Shown here: one piece after another, positions 41,715 through 55,614 of the stretch
How the letters are laid out: each line of letters starts with the position of its first letter
Position numbering within the stretch: position 1 is the stretch's first letter
Translations under genes and position numbers: made by a program
NCBI GenBank assembly: GCA_020310875.1
Contig: CM035408.1
Span: forward strand, 144,312,407 to 144,376,406
Direction: 5' to 3'
DNA length: 64,000 nucleotides
DNA from: Ceratopteris richardii
Lineage: Eukaryota > Streptophyta > Polypodiopsida > Polypodiales > Pteridaceae
Notes under the pieces: model-generated
What the model was told of the DNA's origin: nothing
Databases searched by the model: none
What the model saw: the letters and a program-made list of their open reading frames with translations, nothing else

Positions 41715-43246
41715 CACACCTCAAGGGAAATGGTGGCTCAGCTATCGACATTAATAGCAATTGGTTCGCTAAACTTGTCAATGCCCATGAGGATATGAAC
41801 CATTAGTGGATCGGTGCTTCGTTCAGGCACCATTGTCTCCATGTATGCTCTCGATTTTGATCTAGAAAGGATTTCCACCTGGCAATCTTTGGACTCTTTG
41901 TCCCCCAATGTTGTTTTGGGGACTTTAACATGGTGGAGGATACTTTTGATTGATGGGGGAATCAAGGTATTTGATGGTCTTTAGGAGGACGTTTGGGACC
42001 AAATCAAGCTCCACCTGGATCTGGTGGAGATCAAAGATGAAATTGGTTTCTCTTGGTTGAACCTCCGATCTAAAGTCTACTTGAGGAAAGCTAAACTTGA
42101 AAGGAGCTATATTGCACAAAACGTAATCAATAAGTGGGGCCCCTCCCTCTCTCAATGTGTGGAGCTAGTTATCTTTGATCATTATCCAGTTGTGCTTACA
42201 TTCAAGCTATTCTTCAATCTCAAGAAAGCCCCATGGTTTTAGGTCAATCTGAAAACCTTCTCTTTCCCCTCAGTCTAGTAGGAGATTACTGTTGCCTTTA
42301 ACTGGGCCTTTCCCACCTGCTCATCACTCGTTAAGTGTTGAAGGATGGCAGTCATAAAGACACAACACATCTTGGTGAGGTCTCTGAAAAATCTTCAAAA
42401 CATTCGTTGTGCTAGAAGGGAAAATCTTTATTGAAGACTTATGCATTTTGAGGAAGAAGTAGATATAGGCGAGTCTCAATAGGAGACAAGACTCTAAAAA
42501 AATGAGAGGCATGTTGAGATACAAAGAAGAAATTCAAAGAAAGAATCTATCGGTATACTTTAAAGATTGGTGGGCAGGAAGGCAAAAAAACCCACTAAAG
42601 AGATGTGGCCTCCTCAAGAAGAAGAAATCGAAAAATGCGACCCCTTTCATGATAGACATCAATGAGATTTAGCCCAAGAAGGTTGATGAAAATAGTATGT
42701 TATATGTCAATCACTTTACCCAATTTTTGGGGGTTTCCATGCCTCTTTCTCCACATGGCATGATTGCATGCCTCACATCTCTAGAGTCTGAACGAAAAGA
42801 ACCTTGCAAAATTTGAAACCTCTTCTTGGAGATCAAATTTCAAATGATGCAATTCTTGAAGTTATGGATTCGCATCCTGATGGCAAAAGCTTTGGACTAG
42901 ATGGCCTCACCAATGCGTTTTTCGAGACCTTCAAATTTCAAATGATCCGATTCTTGAAGTTATTGATTCGCATCCTGATGGCAAAAGCTTTGGACTAGAT
43001 GGCCTCACCAATGCGTTTTTCAAGACCTTCAAGTACGTGGTGACCACCCCATTATGTCTAGTGTGGCAAGAGGCTGTTTCTTTCGATGCACTAACTGGAT
43101 GTCTCAATGGTCTTCTTCAAGGCCTCTTTCTTCCCCTCAATCAAGACCAGATGACCGTGCGACTCTTTACCAATGACGTGAATGCTTTTGCGCATAACGA
43201 TTCGACCAGCATTGATACATTTTGGTGTTGCCTAAATACATTTTAG
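41715..43246 (+). pseudogene. LINE2 inverted segment (endonuclease C-part to RT)
   Basis: Plus strand: VSMYAL and GDFNMVE (41830-41940), KAKLERSYIAQNVINKWG and FDHYPVVLTF (42080-42215, keeping the Asp-His pair), HPDGKSFGLDGLTNAFFETF (twice), PLCLVWQEAVSFDAL, then LFLPLNQDQM and RLFTNDVNAF in place of FADD (43160-43200). The RT core between these is deleted. Confidence 0.82.
42833..43032. repeat. 98-bp tandem duplication inside LINE2
   Basis: Two direct copies beginning TCAAATTTCAAATGAT at 42833 and 42931, each including GGCAAAAGCTTTGGACTAGA. They differ at a few bases, so the duplication followed insertion but is not recent. Confidence 0.92.
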
Positions 43247-43249
43247 AAG

Positions 43250-44560
43250 AGACATGTGGAGAGCGTTGAAAGCCAATTTAGAGTGGTTTATTTCAGTAAA
43301 AGTTCCTCCATCAATTTTGATCTCTTGAAGATAGATGAAGTTTGATTTTAGGATTTTGTCATGAATCCATTGGACAATAACAACCGCTCTTGATGGGTCA
43401 AAAAAAACCTCTAACATTGAAATAAACGATTAGGTTATGTTCTTTATGGGGAGGTGCCTTGTTCCTCTTCTCTCATTTATCTCATCATCTTTTTTCTTTG
43501 AGGTGGAGGGGTCATGACATAGGAGCTAACCCTTAAGGGGGCTTTTCCATGGTATCTCAATTGGTTATTACACTTTGGGAGCATTCTTCTTCTAAAATGA
43601 TTTTTGTATCCTTTTGGGAATTGTGGATCCAATGATAAATCTTTTGATATCCTAGTTATCTTCATTGTTGGTGGTGAATTCATGCTCTTTGTTAGTGGTA
43701 TATCCTTCTTGGTTGTCTTCTTTGCTAGTGGAATCCTCCAAAGTTTTACCATCATTGCAACCATCATCGTGATTCATTCCCCCTAGGCAATCCAAGTCAT
43801 TGACCTCCTTCTTGAAGTTGCAAAATATGTTTGTTTTCAAAGTTTCACGAGATGGAATCATCTGAATAATCTCTTTAGGGATTCTTCTCCTTCTTCATCT
43901 CACTTTCGTGAAGCGTTTTGGGTTTGTCTCCATGACTTGTGTTTCGTGTCCTTTCTCAACATTCAGAGGATGATCATCAAACATGCTCTAGGCCACTGAG
44001 GCTTCTTTGTTCTCTATTACATTATTTTTTCCTAATTCTGCTTGTTCTTAAATGATTTTTGTCTCAAAGGACAATCTTTTACTCTATGGCCATGAAATCC
44101 TCAGTGAAAACAAGCATTTGGTTAGTTCTTGTAAATAATCTCTTGCTATAAGGTTTGTTCTTCTGCAATGTCTATGGAACCTTTGGAGGGGAGATCTTTG
44201 TTAAGATCTGCTTTGACAAAAATCTTTGGGTGCCATCTTGCATTGAATGAGTGCGTCATGCCTTCATCGATGAAACCCTCGATGTCTTTCTCAAGACGAA
44301 AGGGTGATCGATGGGCGGTATAATTTTCCTTATGAATCCATGTGAAGAAAGGACACGTTTGGGAGCTCAACCCAGAGCAGGTGGCACAAAGGCTTGGATC
44401 TTTGGCATGAATTTAGAAAACCACTTAAAAATTCACAGTGTAGCTCTTCATACTTGCCAAGTGCCATAGAGAGGTTGTGATTTTGACATCGAGTACATTA
44501 ATGATGAGTATTCTCCCCAGGTGGAGGTAATTTGTGTCCAGGGCCTAAAACTCTTAGATT
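43250..44560 (-). pseudogene. LINE2 ORF1 and endonuclease N-terminus
   Basis: 44370-44146 encodes a basic ORF1 segment (HPKIFVKADLNKDLPSKGS), followed near 44100 by a zinc-knuckle relic (NACFH-stop-GFHGHRVKDC). 43861-43477 is a hydrophilic linker. 43417-43290 has IYLQEIKIDGG, the endonuclease Glu motif. ORF1 proteins bind element RNA. Broken by stops. Confidence 0.75.
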
Positions 44561-45171
44561 ATAGACCTTTTATATGTCTTAGAATTTATGTATCATAAGG
44601 CATTCTATGAATGAATATTTTGAAGACATATGAATGAATAACATTAGTCATAGTGAATGAATATTTTGAATATAGATCTATAAAAATAAATCTACATAAG
44701 AGAATTTCATTTTTCCTACCAATGTAGCTTCATAATTTCAAAATGAGAAATATGAAAGTACTTTTACGACAAAGCATTGGAGATTCTTAATACAATGGTA
44801 TGCTTTTTTTCTTTTTTACATTCATCCACATATCAAATATATTTCCTCAATAGCATGAGTTCCACATGCATCAATGGATAGAAGCATCAAAACACGTAAT
44901 GCATCTAACCCTAATGAAAATATATATGTGATTTTGATTAAATTTTACAATGAAGAGATGCAAGAATAACCAATTCCATCTGCCATACTTTCATCATTTT
45001 TGGATATTTATCCCACCATGATTTTGTGTCAATGCAAACACCTTCCAAGTGTTGTGGATAGCTTTATGTTTTGTAACCCTATAAAAATTCTAACAAAGTC
45101 CTCTCTTTCATTCATGTACTTTCTAATATCAATCATATGATTTTCTACTTTAATTTCATTGATCATTCCTC
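44561..45171. other. AT-rich DNA without recognisable gene
   Basis: No supported feature. Confidence 0.5.
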
Positions 45172-45743
45172 TTAATCATTTATAGATGGATATGAAGATG
45201 CACAAAATATTTTAAATGCATTGAACAATGATATTTTTTTAAATCTTCTATTGAGGGGCATCCAAAATATTCCTTGTATAAACCTTTCCAATGCAAATAA
45301 ATTTTTTGAGTGATATGATCTCTTTGTCATGATTATTTGGAAATGACTTGAGATCAATCTTTTCATCTTCACTTCTTTAGCTTTTCTTGTCTTTGCATCC
45401 ATATGAATAGATTTAAATCTCAATGGATGTTTATGCAAATCCCCATATGCATCTTCATATTATGATAAAAGGGATAATCATGGTGAGTTAAAAACATTCA
45501 TTTTGTTCCTTGGGGACTAACTCGCATTTTATCCACAAAACTTTCCATTACTTGACATCTTGGAAGCCATCTCATTTCATAGATTTGTAATGGTCTCATA
45601 TCAATAATAAAGCATTCAATCATGATCTTGCAAATCTTATCATTATACTTTGAAGATTTTCCCAACCATGAGTATACTTTGTTTGCAACTTTGTCGAAAA
45701 ATGCACATACATGGAAACGTGATAAAATCATCTTTAGCTGCAA
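45172..45743 (-). pseudogene. Unidentified decayed coding region
   Basis: Two adjacent minus-strand frames (45743-45498 and 45438-45172) contain protein-like sequence (CAFFDKVANKVYSWLGKSSK and NLFALERFIQGIFWMPLNRR). I do not recognise a family. It could be a transposase or retroelement remnant. No flanking repeats identified. Confidence 0.3.
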
Positions 45744-46390
45744 GAAATTTCCCCATTATATGAGGTCACACTTGTAGAGCAGGAAAATGGGAAGTTCAAT
45801 GGTAAAGAAGACCATCTAGCCAGACCATGATATAAGAAATATGTCAAAACAACTACTTCTCAAATGAAATGATAGATCAAGACAATTCATAAGTCATGGA
45901 TGAAAATACCTCTCATTTGGCAAGTACACATGACCAAGTTTCAGGTCATTTGAAAATATACATAAAAATCTTTTAGAGGGAGCAGTTCGGACCATCCACC
46001 ACACATAAAAATATGTTGCCTACATTTGAGTGATTACATTGGGCATTGAGGACTTTGTAAAATTGAGTGGAAATATCTAAGACCTAGTTCTATTCTCTAG
46101 CTAAATGACCAAGTATTTTGTTTTTCACAAGTTCACTGCTCAAGCCCCTCTTTTTTTGTTTAAAGGCTCAAGGGTCATGGCTCACTAATTATTTTTTAAT
46201 CATATATTTGTGAAGAGATGGATAGGTATGTGCTTGAAGATGAAGAGGTGTTGCAAAATCCTTGATCTACACCAGCCAAATGAACTCCAGGAGTATATGG
46301 TGGGCCCTTTTAGCTTGCCAATGGATGTATTAGACACCCTATGTACCTTGGAAGATCACTCTCAAAAAGATAGATCAAAACAGATAAGTT
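45744..46390. other. No recognisable gene
   Basis: Short open frames only; no repeat structure seen. Confidence 0.5.
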
Positions 46391-47479
46391 GGAGTTAGCT
46401 CAGAGGTGAAAACTTGCTATTCTTGGTTCATACACCTGTCCAGTGTTTTACATAATTCTCTGAGCACAGCAGCAATTAGCTTAATTCCTCTTGGGGAAGT
46501 CTAGGTAGCTTAAAGATCTAACTTTCAAGAGTAATCTCATAAAAAATAATGAACCACACACTGAGAATGAGTTTTAACAACTGATGACATCATTCCGATT
46601 TTCACGGGCTGCTACAGTTTGAGACCAGTGAGCAGACAAATCAACATAACTCAAAAAGTAGGAATTCAATGATTATGAAAATTTGTATGGTTATAGTAGA
46701 CAGTAAGCTGAATCCAAGAAGCTTTAAATCACGGAATTTGGATAAGTAACCACTGAGAAATGGCTCTGACAAGATGAGTAAAAAAGTCGGGTACCTGATA
46801 GAGAAGTGAAGATGAATAGACCCTGTTGACTTCAAATGAACATAACTGAAGATTGAAACATCCGAATGACATGAAAATTTGTGAGCATATAGTCGACTTA
46901 TAGAGTTAACTTTACCAAGTTAAATCACTGAAAATGATGCACCAAGCTCAGAGAAAACATCTCTGCAAGCTGACTGAGAAAACTGAGAGTAATGGCAGTG
47001 AGTAGTACACTTCACAAGAACATGGAAAGATGAAACCAAATAATCATGAAAATGAAAGTATATTGCTTGTACAATACAATGACTTACTGATACATATGTG
47101 TGCCTTGTAATCACACCTTGATATGACATAAAGCTCAGCTCTTGGAGGTCTTTACATAGGTCTCTCTAACCACGACTAAACTGCCATCTATTTATAGTTG
47201 AGTTTGGGAGGCTAACTTCCCTCAATCACTCTCCAATCAATCAATGATTGATTTGATTCTCTACCTACCACAAATCACAAATTCGTGGCTCCTCTTTCCA
47301 TTCTTGATCAAGTGGACTCAACCACTTAAGATTCTCTTACTTTTACATTAAGTAAACTCTTCAAAAGTTACAAGAGGTAGTTCACAAGTGAAGTTTACAT
47401 AGTCTTCATTTTAAGGCTTTTTCTATGACTTTGTCGGACTCAAGCCAATACTTAGGCTTGTCATAGACTTGCTCCAACA
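46391..47479 (-). repeat. Possible solo LTR
   Basis: Minus strand begins TGTTGGAGCAAGTCTATGAC at 47479. It has CTATAAATAGATGG (TATA box, plus 47186-47199) and a downstream ATTGTATTGTACAAGCAATA stretch typical of copia LTRs. The other boundary is not clear and no primer site was found. Confidence 0.4.
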
Positions 47480-50329
47480 ATATTTATTCACAACGTGCAT
47501 ATAGGCAATTTTCCTTGGACTTTCGAGACTTGTCAATGGTACTACAAGCCATGAAACCATCATGCGAAGATTCCTTTGGTCACACACTCATGAATTAGAT
47601 GAAACCATCATGTGAAGCTATAACAACTTACAGTTGATGGTTTGTTGAATTTTGCAAGTATGGCACTTGAATTTGTTATGATGCAAATCATTCAGAAGCT
47701 TCATCCTATTGTCTACATCCTATTGCAAAATAGATATGATGGACTGACGAATTTGCACATTGTCTACATTGTAGTTTGGTAGTGTTATTAGATTATGGTC
47801 CACCTGGAAAGGTTTAAATCCCAATTTGAAAAATCTTGAAAGTTAACATAATGATTAACTATAGAGTCCTAAGGATTTAGCAATTGTACATTGGTTGCAA
47901 GTAGGACAATACTATACTATAAAACTACTACAAAAGAATGATAGAAGTACACTATACTATTATACCATAATTCGTAATCATGAACTCATGTGAAACACTC
48001 TCAAGTTTCTCAAATTTATACACATTGACGTTATAGAGCCTTAAAATTACTAAAGACCCTTAAAATTATTAAAGATCTTGCAATTTTTGGCTGTAAGAAA
48101 AAAAATAATAGCATAGCGGAATATACTAGTAGATAGAGTTGAGAGAAAAACACAGACAAATATAGATGATGGATGAGAGATAAAGAACTCAAATTCTCAA
48201 ATTGCCAAGTGTAATGCGGTTACAACAATGGTGTTGTCCACCCATGCACTCCCAATGTGGAGCTTAGATGGCAATCTAGATAGACTCAACATGAAGGGCT
48301 TACTAGTGTGCAATGCTATGTAAAGCTCAACCTCAACCATGCTTATATAACTTTTACAAGGGGAGTCGGTATAGATGAGCGGAGTTGAGAGATAAAAAAT
48401 AGTCGGCGAAATATACAATCTGAAAATATCTCTAGAATCGAAATTCCTATCATCTCGGCCCTACGAGCTAGGGGGATAGGCCCCTCAGACCCCACAAAAG
48501 GGAGCAAGCCCCCCTTTGCTCTCCCCCCATTAAAGTTCTATGGGGAAATTGCACGACACCACATTTATTTTCACCTTGAATGGCAACCCAATGGCCCAAA
48601 AGTTTATGCCCTACCTAACCTAATGGCTAGGCTCACAAAGATCATCTATCACCATCAATGGTCACACATAGACCTCATCTAACTTAGAAGTTAGGGTTCC
48701 ACAAATGTCTAGGCTCTCACAATGGCTTCTCCTCATAATGGGGGCCTTACAACTTAGAGGACCATGGATCCTTTGTGGTCACTTGAAGGTGGAGTATTGA
48801 GCATATCTAACATTGGCATGATTTGAAATTAGTGCATGATTTGAACTAAACCTTATCAATAACATTTCAGTGATACATGCACGACAATTTGAAAGTTTCA
48901 AATATTGACAATTTGGAGGGTTTGAATATTGAATCTTCATGCTAGTGAACTTCAAACTTTAATCAAATTCCAAGATCTTGATTTGAAAGGTAATGAGATG
49001 TAACAATGGATTTTTTCTATGTTGTTCACATGAATGCTTATGAAATGCTTTGGTTAGTAATTCGTTTTGTTTGTGGATCGGATCTTCTAATCGAGTTTGG
49101 AGAGTAATTGCTTCAACTAAGAGTATTTGAGATCTTTGATTGCAAGTTTCGATTGAGATTTTTTGCAGGTTTCAATTGAGATGTTTTGCAAGTTTCAATT
49201 GAGATCTTTGATTGCAAGTTTCTCTAACATCTTCTCTTCTAAATTCTTTTAAATGGAGTATTCTATTTTTGAATGGTAGAGTTGTTTTGATTATATTAAT
49301 TTATTTTGTTGATGGAATCGGAAGTTAGGGAACTTTATTCTACATATATTTGTTAAGAAAATATTGGTATGAACTTGGATGGTTTATGAACTTTATTTAG
49401 ATTGATCGTCCAACTTAAAGGATAAAGATTCTTTATATGATCCTTATGTTTTTATGGAGGTTCCTTTAGGTTAGCACCTATGGATTCTAAAAACAATCTT
49501 GATTATGAGAAATATACTCCCTTATTATTTTCAATGAGAAAAATAAAGACTCAAGCTAATGAGAAATTAGATGTGCATCTACTGACGTGGATGCAAAAAG
49601 GATTAGTGTAGTGCATATGTGGTTAATGCAACCGCAATCATGACATAGAATCATGAACATGCAAGTAGTAGTATGGAATATATTCATGTAGAGGGACACA
49701 ATGATGGGAGCCATAAGACTAATAGAGAGACTATTAGAAAGTGGCATAACTCATATAAATTACTACATCCATGTGTCTATTTATCAAAGTCCATGATGAA
49801 TGATGAATTCTTATTGTGAGGCAACCAAGAAGAAAAAGAAATATAGTCAAGATGGCTTCTCAAGAATTATTGTTTCAGCACTACATCATCACGCATTGAA
49901 CTCATGTTTTTCAAACTACTTATTTAGGAGCTATCACATCTAATACTACATCGAAGCTTAAAGCAAGTTTTGAGGTTTGTGCCCAAGATGGTACTACTTC
50001 AACCTTGAACAAGTATTTTTTTTTGAGAAGATTATCTTCTTACAATTAACTCTCCATTCGAATATTCATGATAGATGGTCATCTTTCGAGTGGGTTCATA
50101 ATTTCATTTCTACAATATCAAAGTCAAATTCTAGCAAAAGGAAGAAGTAAAACCCTGTGTGGCTTTGTGATTCGTTCTACAAAGAATTTAAAGTGGGTTT
50201 CTAAAAGATAATGTGTAAAATGTTTCATAGCATAGACCATACCCTATCCTTCTTATTCTATAGTGGTTAATTTGTTTATGTTAGATTAAATTGTCAACTT
50301 ACATACATTACAGGGAAGTCACGTGAATT
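47480..50329. other. Long stretch without recognisable gene
   Basis: About 2.85 kb, AT-rich. A GC-richer patch at 48440-48545 (GGGGGATAGGCCCCTCAGAC, CCCCCCTTTGCTCTCCCCCC) contains short inverted repeats. No supported frames. Confidence 0.5.
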
Positions 50330-52600
50330 ACCTTTTATAGGTTGAGCCAAGATGCATCCAATAGCAAAATTATAGGGATCAACATGAACATGGAAGATCA
50401 TATTTAGTTTATAACAATTGATAAATAACCCTTTAGCTCATTATCTGCTCTCTCACACTTTTCATTCCATCTAATTTCAATCAGTGAAGCTTAAAAGGGT
50501 CTTGCAATCACCACATACATGTGCATAAATAGATGATTGTACCCAGAATGATCCATGAGCATTTACACTTCCTTTATAGTGGTTGGTTGAGGAAAAGTCA
50601 CTATGCCATTGAATTTTTCTTCATCCATAGATATCCCTTTACTTGAAACAATATGTCCAAGAATCCTACCTTGGTGCATAAAGACAAGACATCTCTCGTG
50701 GTTCATGCATATGTGAAAATTTCTATACTTGTGAAAGATTTGCTTCAAGTTGCCTAAGTGGTTTTCTCTTTGCTTCGAGTAGGCATAAAAATCGTCATCA
50801 TCAACATACACTTCCATTGTCTTCATGATGAAATCATTGAGTACATGGCACATCAGCCACTAGAAAGTGGTCCACACATTGTTAAGTTCAAATGCGATTA
50901 CTCTTAAGGCATACAATCCCCATTCATTTATGAAGACTAAATTATTTTGATCTTTTTTCTTTATTGTCGCTTGATTGTATCTTGGGAATCCATCAAGGAA
51001 ACCACGGACAACCTTGCTAGATCCTCATTCTATGAGGTGCTCAATTATAATTGATGGGTGATTGTCTTTATGGTTGTTGTGTTAATTCTCTTCAACTGAA
51101 TACATACCTATAATTTTTGTTTTGCTTAGGGATCACCATAATGGGTGAAACCCATTCCGTGTTTAATTTAATTGATAAATCCTAGCACACGGATTTTATC
51201 TTCTCCTTGATCTTAACTATATAGATATCACTATATGTGCATTTTCTCTACTTTCATGGCTTAGCCTCTAGAGACATGAGTATTTGATGAATACACATCT
51301 CAAGATCCAAACGTTTTAAATCCTTTGAGGCCAAAAAAACACATATCTAAATTCTTTATTCAAATGTATAAGAATTATCTCTTCCTCTTTCTTCATGTGA
51401 TTTATTATTATTAATCTCCTTGCTCACACTCTTCATCTATCACCACTATCATTTTCATTTCCTCTTTACTCTCAAATGATTCTCCAAGCACTTGTTTACC
51501 GTTGTACATTTATATTCATACTGACTCTGTGATCCACCTTATATATTTTATCCTTCTTGAATGTCAACTATTACTAATTCCATTTTAGGTTTTTCCACCT
51601 TTGTCGTTGAAATCTTTTTTTTATCTTTATTTTACTCTTGTTGTCTTGTAGTTTCTCTATTCTTCATGCTTTAGGTTATCTTATCTAGAGGTTAGGGGAT
51701 CTTTGATGGCATAATGAGCCTCACAAATGGTCAAGTATTCTTTGTTTGTTACTAATGCCTTGATTGATCCCTCTCATTCTTTTGAACACCCTATGGTTAT
51801 TTGAGAATGGATCATCAAGGTTGCTATAATTTTAGATCCTCTATTGTCTATGAATTGTGTGAGTACACTCATTCATGCTTATGTCTAAGTTAGAAAACAA
51901 TTGTCTTCAAGCATACATTTGAAATCCCTCATAAGAAAATTACTAGGAATGTGAGTAGGATCTTGCACACCTCTTTTCTTGCTCAACATGATGGACTTTT
52001 CTCTATTTATATTCCTCTTTTACTTCCTTTTGGCTACTTGAAACACCCCAAATTTCATCATAGGAAAGTACTTGAGGGAACTCAACCACCACTAGAGTAT
52101 GCTATACCCTGATTGTATAATGTGGCATGCTCCAATAATCATATAGGTTTCTCAATATGTCCATCGGCCAATTGAAAATTCATGCATGTGGATTGCAACC
52201 AAGGTTTCTCCATTATCCCCATGTCTAATTCATCCTAATAGCTATGCTTGCTCCACTATCTAGAGTATATTTGACCTTAGCGTCACCATAGTGAAGTGGA
52301 AGCATGATTTTCCCTTCTTCACCTTCATACTAGCCACTGATTTCATATAAATATCTATGAATGGGCTTGCTACCATAGGTTAGAGGATACCGTTCGTAGA
52401 TCTAGGAGCTAGCTTGGGATCCTCTTCTTGACCATACAGTTATTCACAAAATTCTTGCTCGAGCTTCAAAATATTGTTCATGGATATTATGCATTTCAAA
52501 TCTACATTACTTCCTCCTACACTTGAACATATAGAGGTTTGCCTTGGTATCACCATTCAGGCTTCCGTATTTCTAACTTCTCCATGTCATCTAACTTTTC
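50330..52600 (-). pseudogene. Ty3/gypsy protease-reverse transcriptase remnant
   Basis: At about 52270 the minus strand reads LPLHYGDAKVKYTLDSGASI, the retroelement aspartic protease with its DSGA motif. At 50853-50563 is the RT palm, CHVLNDFIMKTMEVYVDDDD and HLGNLKQIFHKYRNFHICMN, then RILGHIVSSKGISMDEEKFN. Intervening sequence is gypsy-like in shifting frames with many stops. No LTRs identified. It ends against the left LTR of the copia element at 52612. Confidence 0.75.
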
Positions 52601-52611
52601 TCTCAATTGAG

Positions 52612-53249
52612 TGTTGGAGTTTATTGACCTCCAAAGTATAGCTAGAAGTAGGTGAAACCCCTAAGGAATTAGTTGAACTTCTCACAAACCTATGTGCAAA
52701 ACACTAGTCATGCTTGCAGAGCTTGCTATTATCTAGTCACTTAGAAGTTTCTATGTTTTAACCACATATACTAGACACCAAGATCTTTCCAATGATCTAA
52801 AGAGCACTCAAACTGGATAAATACACAAGGCGATATGACCTCTGCAATTTTTCTATTTAATGGAGACCGTCAACAGAGGTAAACCCAAGAATACACAATA
52901 CTTGCAGAGAGTACTTATCTTAGCTCACAACTTGAATGGATATGAAAATTAACAAGATTAATATATACAACAACCAAATGAACTATCAAACATGTAATTT
53001 ACTTATATAATGAGGGAGATACAAGCTCTGCAATCATTTTCTACAAAACTACACGAGCGGAGAGATACACATATGACTCTCTTGGACTTCCAACAAGTTC
53101 ACGACTTCTCTCCTATTATTATAGCATGGAAACCTAATAAACAACCTTCCTAATACATCTAAACTCGTTGGGGACTCTTTGATGGAGAAATTAAATGACT
53201 CAAGTGCTCAAATAAGCAAAATATGGCTGGACTTTGAGAACTAGGTACA
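52612..53249 (-). repeat. 3' LTR of the RT-less copia element
   Basis: About 638 bp, TGTTGGAG...CTAGGTACA on the plus strand. Clearly related to, but diverged from, the 5' LTR (substitutions and small indels throughout). Confidence 0.85.
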
Positions 53250-53286
53250 TGCACATAACATATGCAACCAAATACTTTCAAATGAC

Positions 53287-55310
53287 TTAGACTTGGTTTC
53301 CATGCCATACCTCGTATAGTGTCAAATAATGAACTCCAATAGTAGGAACTCTACTCATAATGTACACACTTGTGCAAACAGATTCAACCCAAAAAGAATT
53401 AGGCAAACACATATCATTTAGCTTGCTTCTAGATGCTTTTGCTATGATTTTGTTTCTTCTTTCTGCAACTCCATTTTGTTGTGGAGTATACCAACATGTA
53501 ACTTCTCTTTTGATACCTTCTTCATACAAAAAATGATTCTTGAAAGAAATACTCAACCCCTCCATCATATCTTAGCTTCTTAACATATCTTCCTATTTGC
53601 TTCTCCACAAATGATTTGAAATTCTTGATACAATCAAAGACTTCACTTTTATGTTTAATGAAATACAAAAATGTCATTCTTCTATAACCATCAGTGAATG
53701 ATACATTGTACTTATTAGCAGCCAATGATGCCTCTTTAGTAGGACCCCCTACATCCATGTGTATATGATCTAGGAAAGCATCACTTACATAGCTTGAATG
53801 CTTGAAAAGTTGCCTACTCAGCTTGCCCATTTGACATGATTCACAAAGATGCACCATATGTTGCTTGGTATGATCAGGTTATCCTTCAAAAATCCTCTTC
53901 TTTGATAGCTCCTTTAACCTATGTACATTCATGTGGCCAATCCTTTATGCCATAGATCAAGCTCTGCTATTCTATGCATACCGTAAGAGAAATATTTTGT
54001 CTAATTTGGGTTTATCTTGAATGTAAATAATCTACCTTGTTTTTTAACTCTAGAATTAAACTCATTTGCTTTGGATCCTGAATGAAGGAACCTGCATGAT
54101 TAGATCTTACTTGGAAACCTTTTTCTACCATTTGACCAACTGACATCAAATTCTTAGTGATCTCTGGCACATAAAGTAAATCCTTTAGGCAACTCGTCTT
54201 GCATTTATCTTGCATAACAACATCTCCAACTTGCATAATCTTATGTGTTATATCATTTCCTATTTCAACATGACTTTTACATGAAGGATTATGCATATTT
54301 GAAAACCATGAAGCATCATGAGACATATGGTTAAAGAAACCACTATCTACATACCATAGATTGCTATTGCAATTCATCTTAGTTTCTACATTCATCATAA
54401 GAACAGAATCATAATCATCACTTTTATCTTCAACTGCATAATTTTCTTGTTGTTTACATCTTCTTGAATAGTCTCCTCTTCGTTTACCACCTTGATTATT
54501 TTCATTTTGATAGCAATCTTTGGCATAGTTTCCATACCTTCCACATATGTAGCAATTGTTGTTATCTTCACTCCTTTGTCTTTGATTGTAGTTGTAGTAG
54601 CTGCTCATACCTTTGGCGCTTGATCTTCCTCTTCCTCTTGTGTTGAGGGAGCCACTTGAAGTCCCTTGATCATCACTCCTTCTTCCTTGATCTCTATTTG
54701 AACCTCATCTACCTTTGCTTCCTCCTCTTGATGATCTTGCATAAAGAGCTTGTCCTTGAGATCCTTTTTTATTTGAAGTAGATCGATTTAGATTCATCTC
54801 CTCTGTGGCCATGAGAGAAACAAGATGATCAAAATCTATTAATTCTCCTCTAACATAAACAGAAGTAATGAATGGTTTCCATCTCTCGTCATCCTTGAGT
54901 CTAGTGAAAGTATGTGCAACCAAGTTGTCATCCTCCACATGAGCTTGAATTGATCTTAGTTGATCTACAATCTCTTTAATCTTCAACAAGTAATCATTGA
55001 TCGATGTCCTTGTATCTTTCTTTATTTTGTTCAACGCATTTTTAAGTTGAATCTTCCTTTCTTTTGTACGTGTAGCATACAACCTTTTCAATGCAAGCCA
55101 AACATCCGTACTTGTGTCTACATCTTGTATGTGTCCTACCATTGAATCTTGAATATTTTGTGATAAAATGAATATGAACCTTTTGTATCTTTCATTCCAA
55201 AGTATAAACTTTCTCAATTGTTGTTGATTTAGATCCTCTAATATGATATCTATTCCGTCAATCAAACCATACAAGCCTCTACCTTGCAAGTATGCTGTGA
55301 TTGTAAATCA
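53287..55310 (-). pseudogene. Copia gag-protease-integrase polyprotein
   Basis: Gag (55289-54705): LKRLYATRTKERKIQLKNAL and ERWKPFITSVY. Zinc knuckle (about 54560): CYICGRYGNYAKDC, a CCHC pattern in which the His is not at its usual place. Protease: LWYVDSGFFNHMS (DSG intact). Pre-integrase/integrase (53857-53522): HLCESCQMGK and HIHMDVGGP, and DGYRRMTFLYFIKHKSEVF with the first catalytic Asp. The C-part (53568-53287) has CWYTPQQNGVAERRN, the usual copia PQQNGVAER motif. Frame breaks at several joints. Confidence 0.88.
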
Positions 55311-55614
55311 CCATGCTTGATAATTGTTCTTATCAAGCTTCTCTATTTGTGCATGTTGATCACCCATTGCAAAAATACTAAACTTCCTCATTTAACCCTC
55401 CTTTCTGATATATTTGATAAGGGGAAGTATGATATTTACCTTTGTAATGAAGTTTATGCACCTTTCTTTGCTTGGATGTTGTTTGAGATGCTTCCTTGCT
55501 ATGTCCTTCTACCTCCGTGTAGTATTGATGATGAACCTCTCCTCTAATAGCTTCAAATTCTTCATCAAGGTATTAAAAAATTCTCCAAGCTTCAATTCCT
55601 TGCTTTGATACCAA

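Larger units (their letters stand above)
39971..44560 (-). mobile_element. Second LINE of the same family, with internal inversion
   Basis: Protein fragments match the 22.9-27.1-kb LINE closely. ORF1 with zinc knuckle and the endonuclease start (44560-43250) are minus. The endonuclease end through RT FADD-like motif (41715-43246) is plus. The post-RT and zf-RVT region (41700-40072) is minus again. An RT segment is deleted inside the inverted part. All parts carry stops. Confidence 0.85.
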
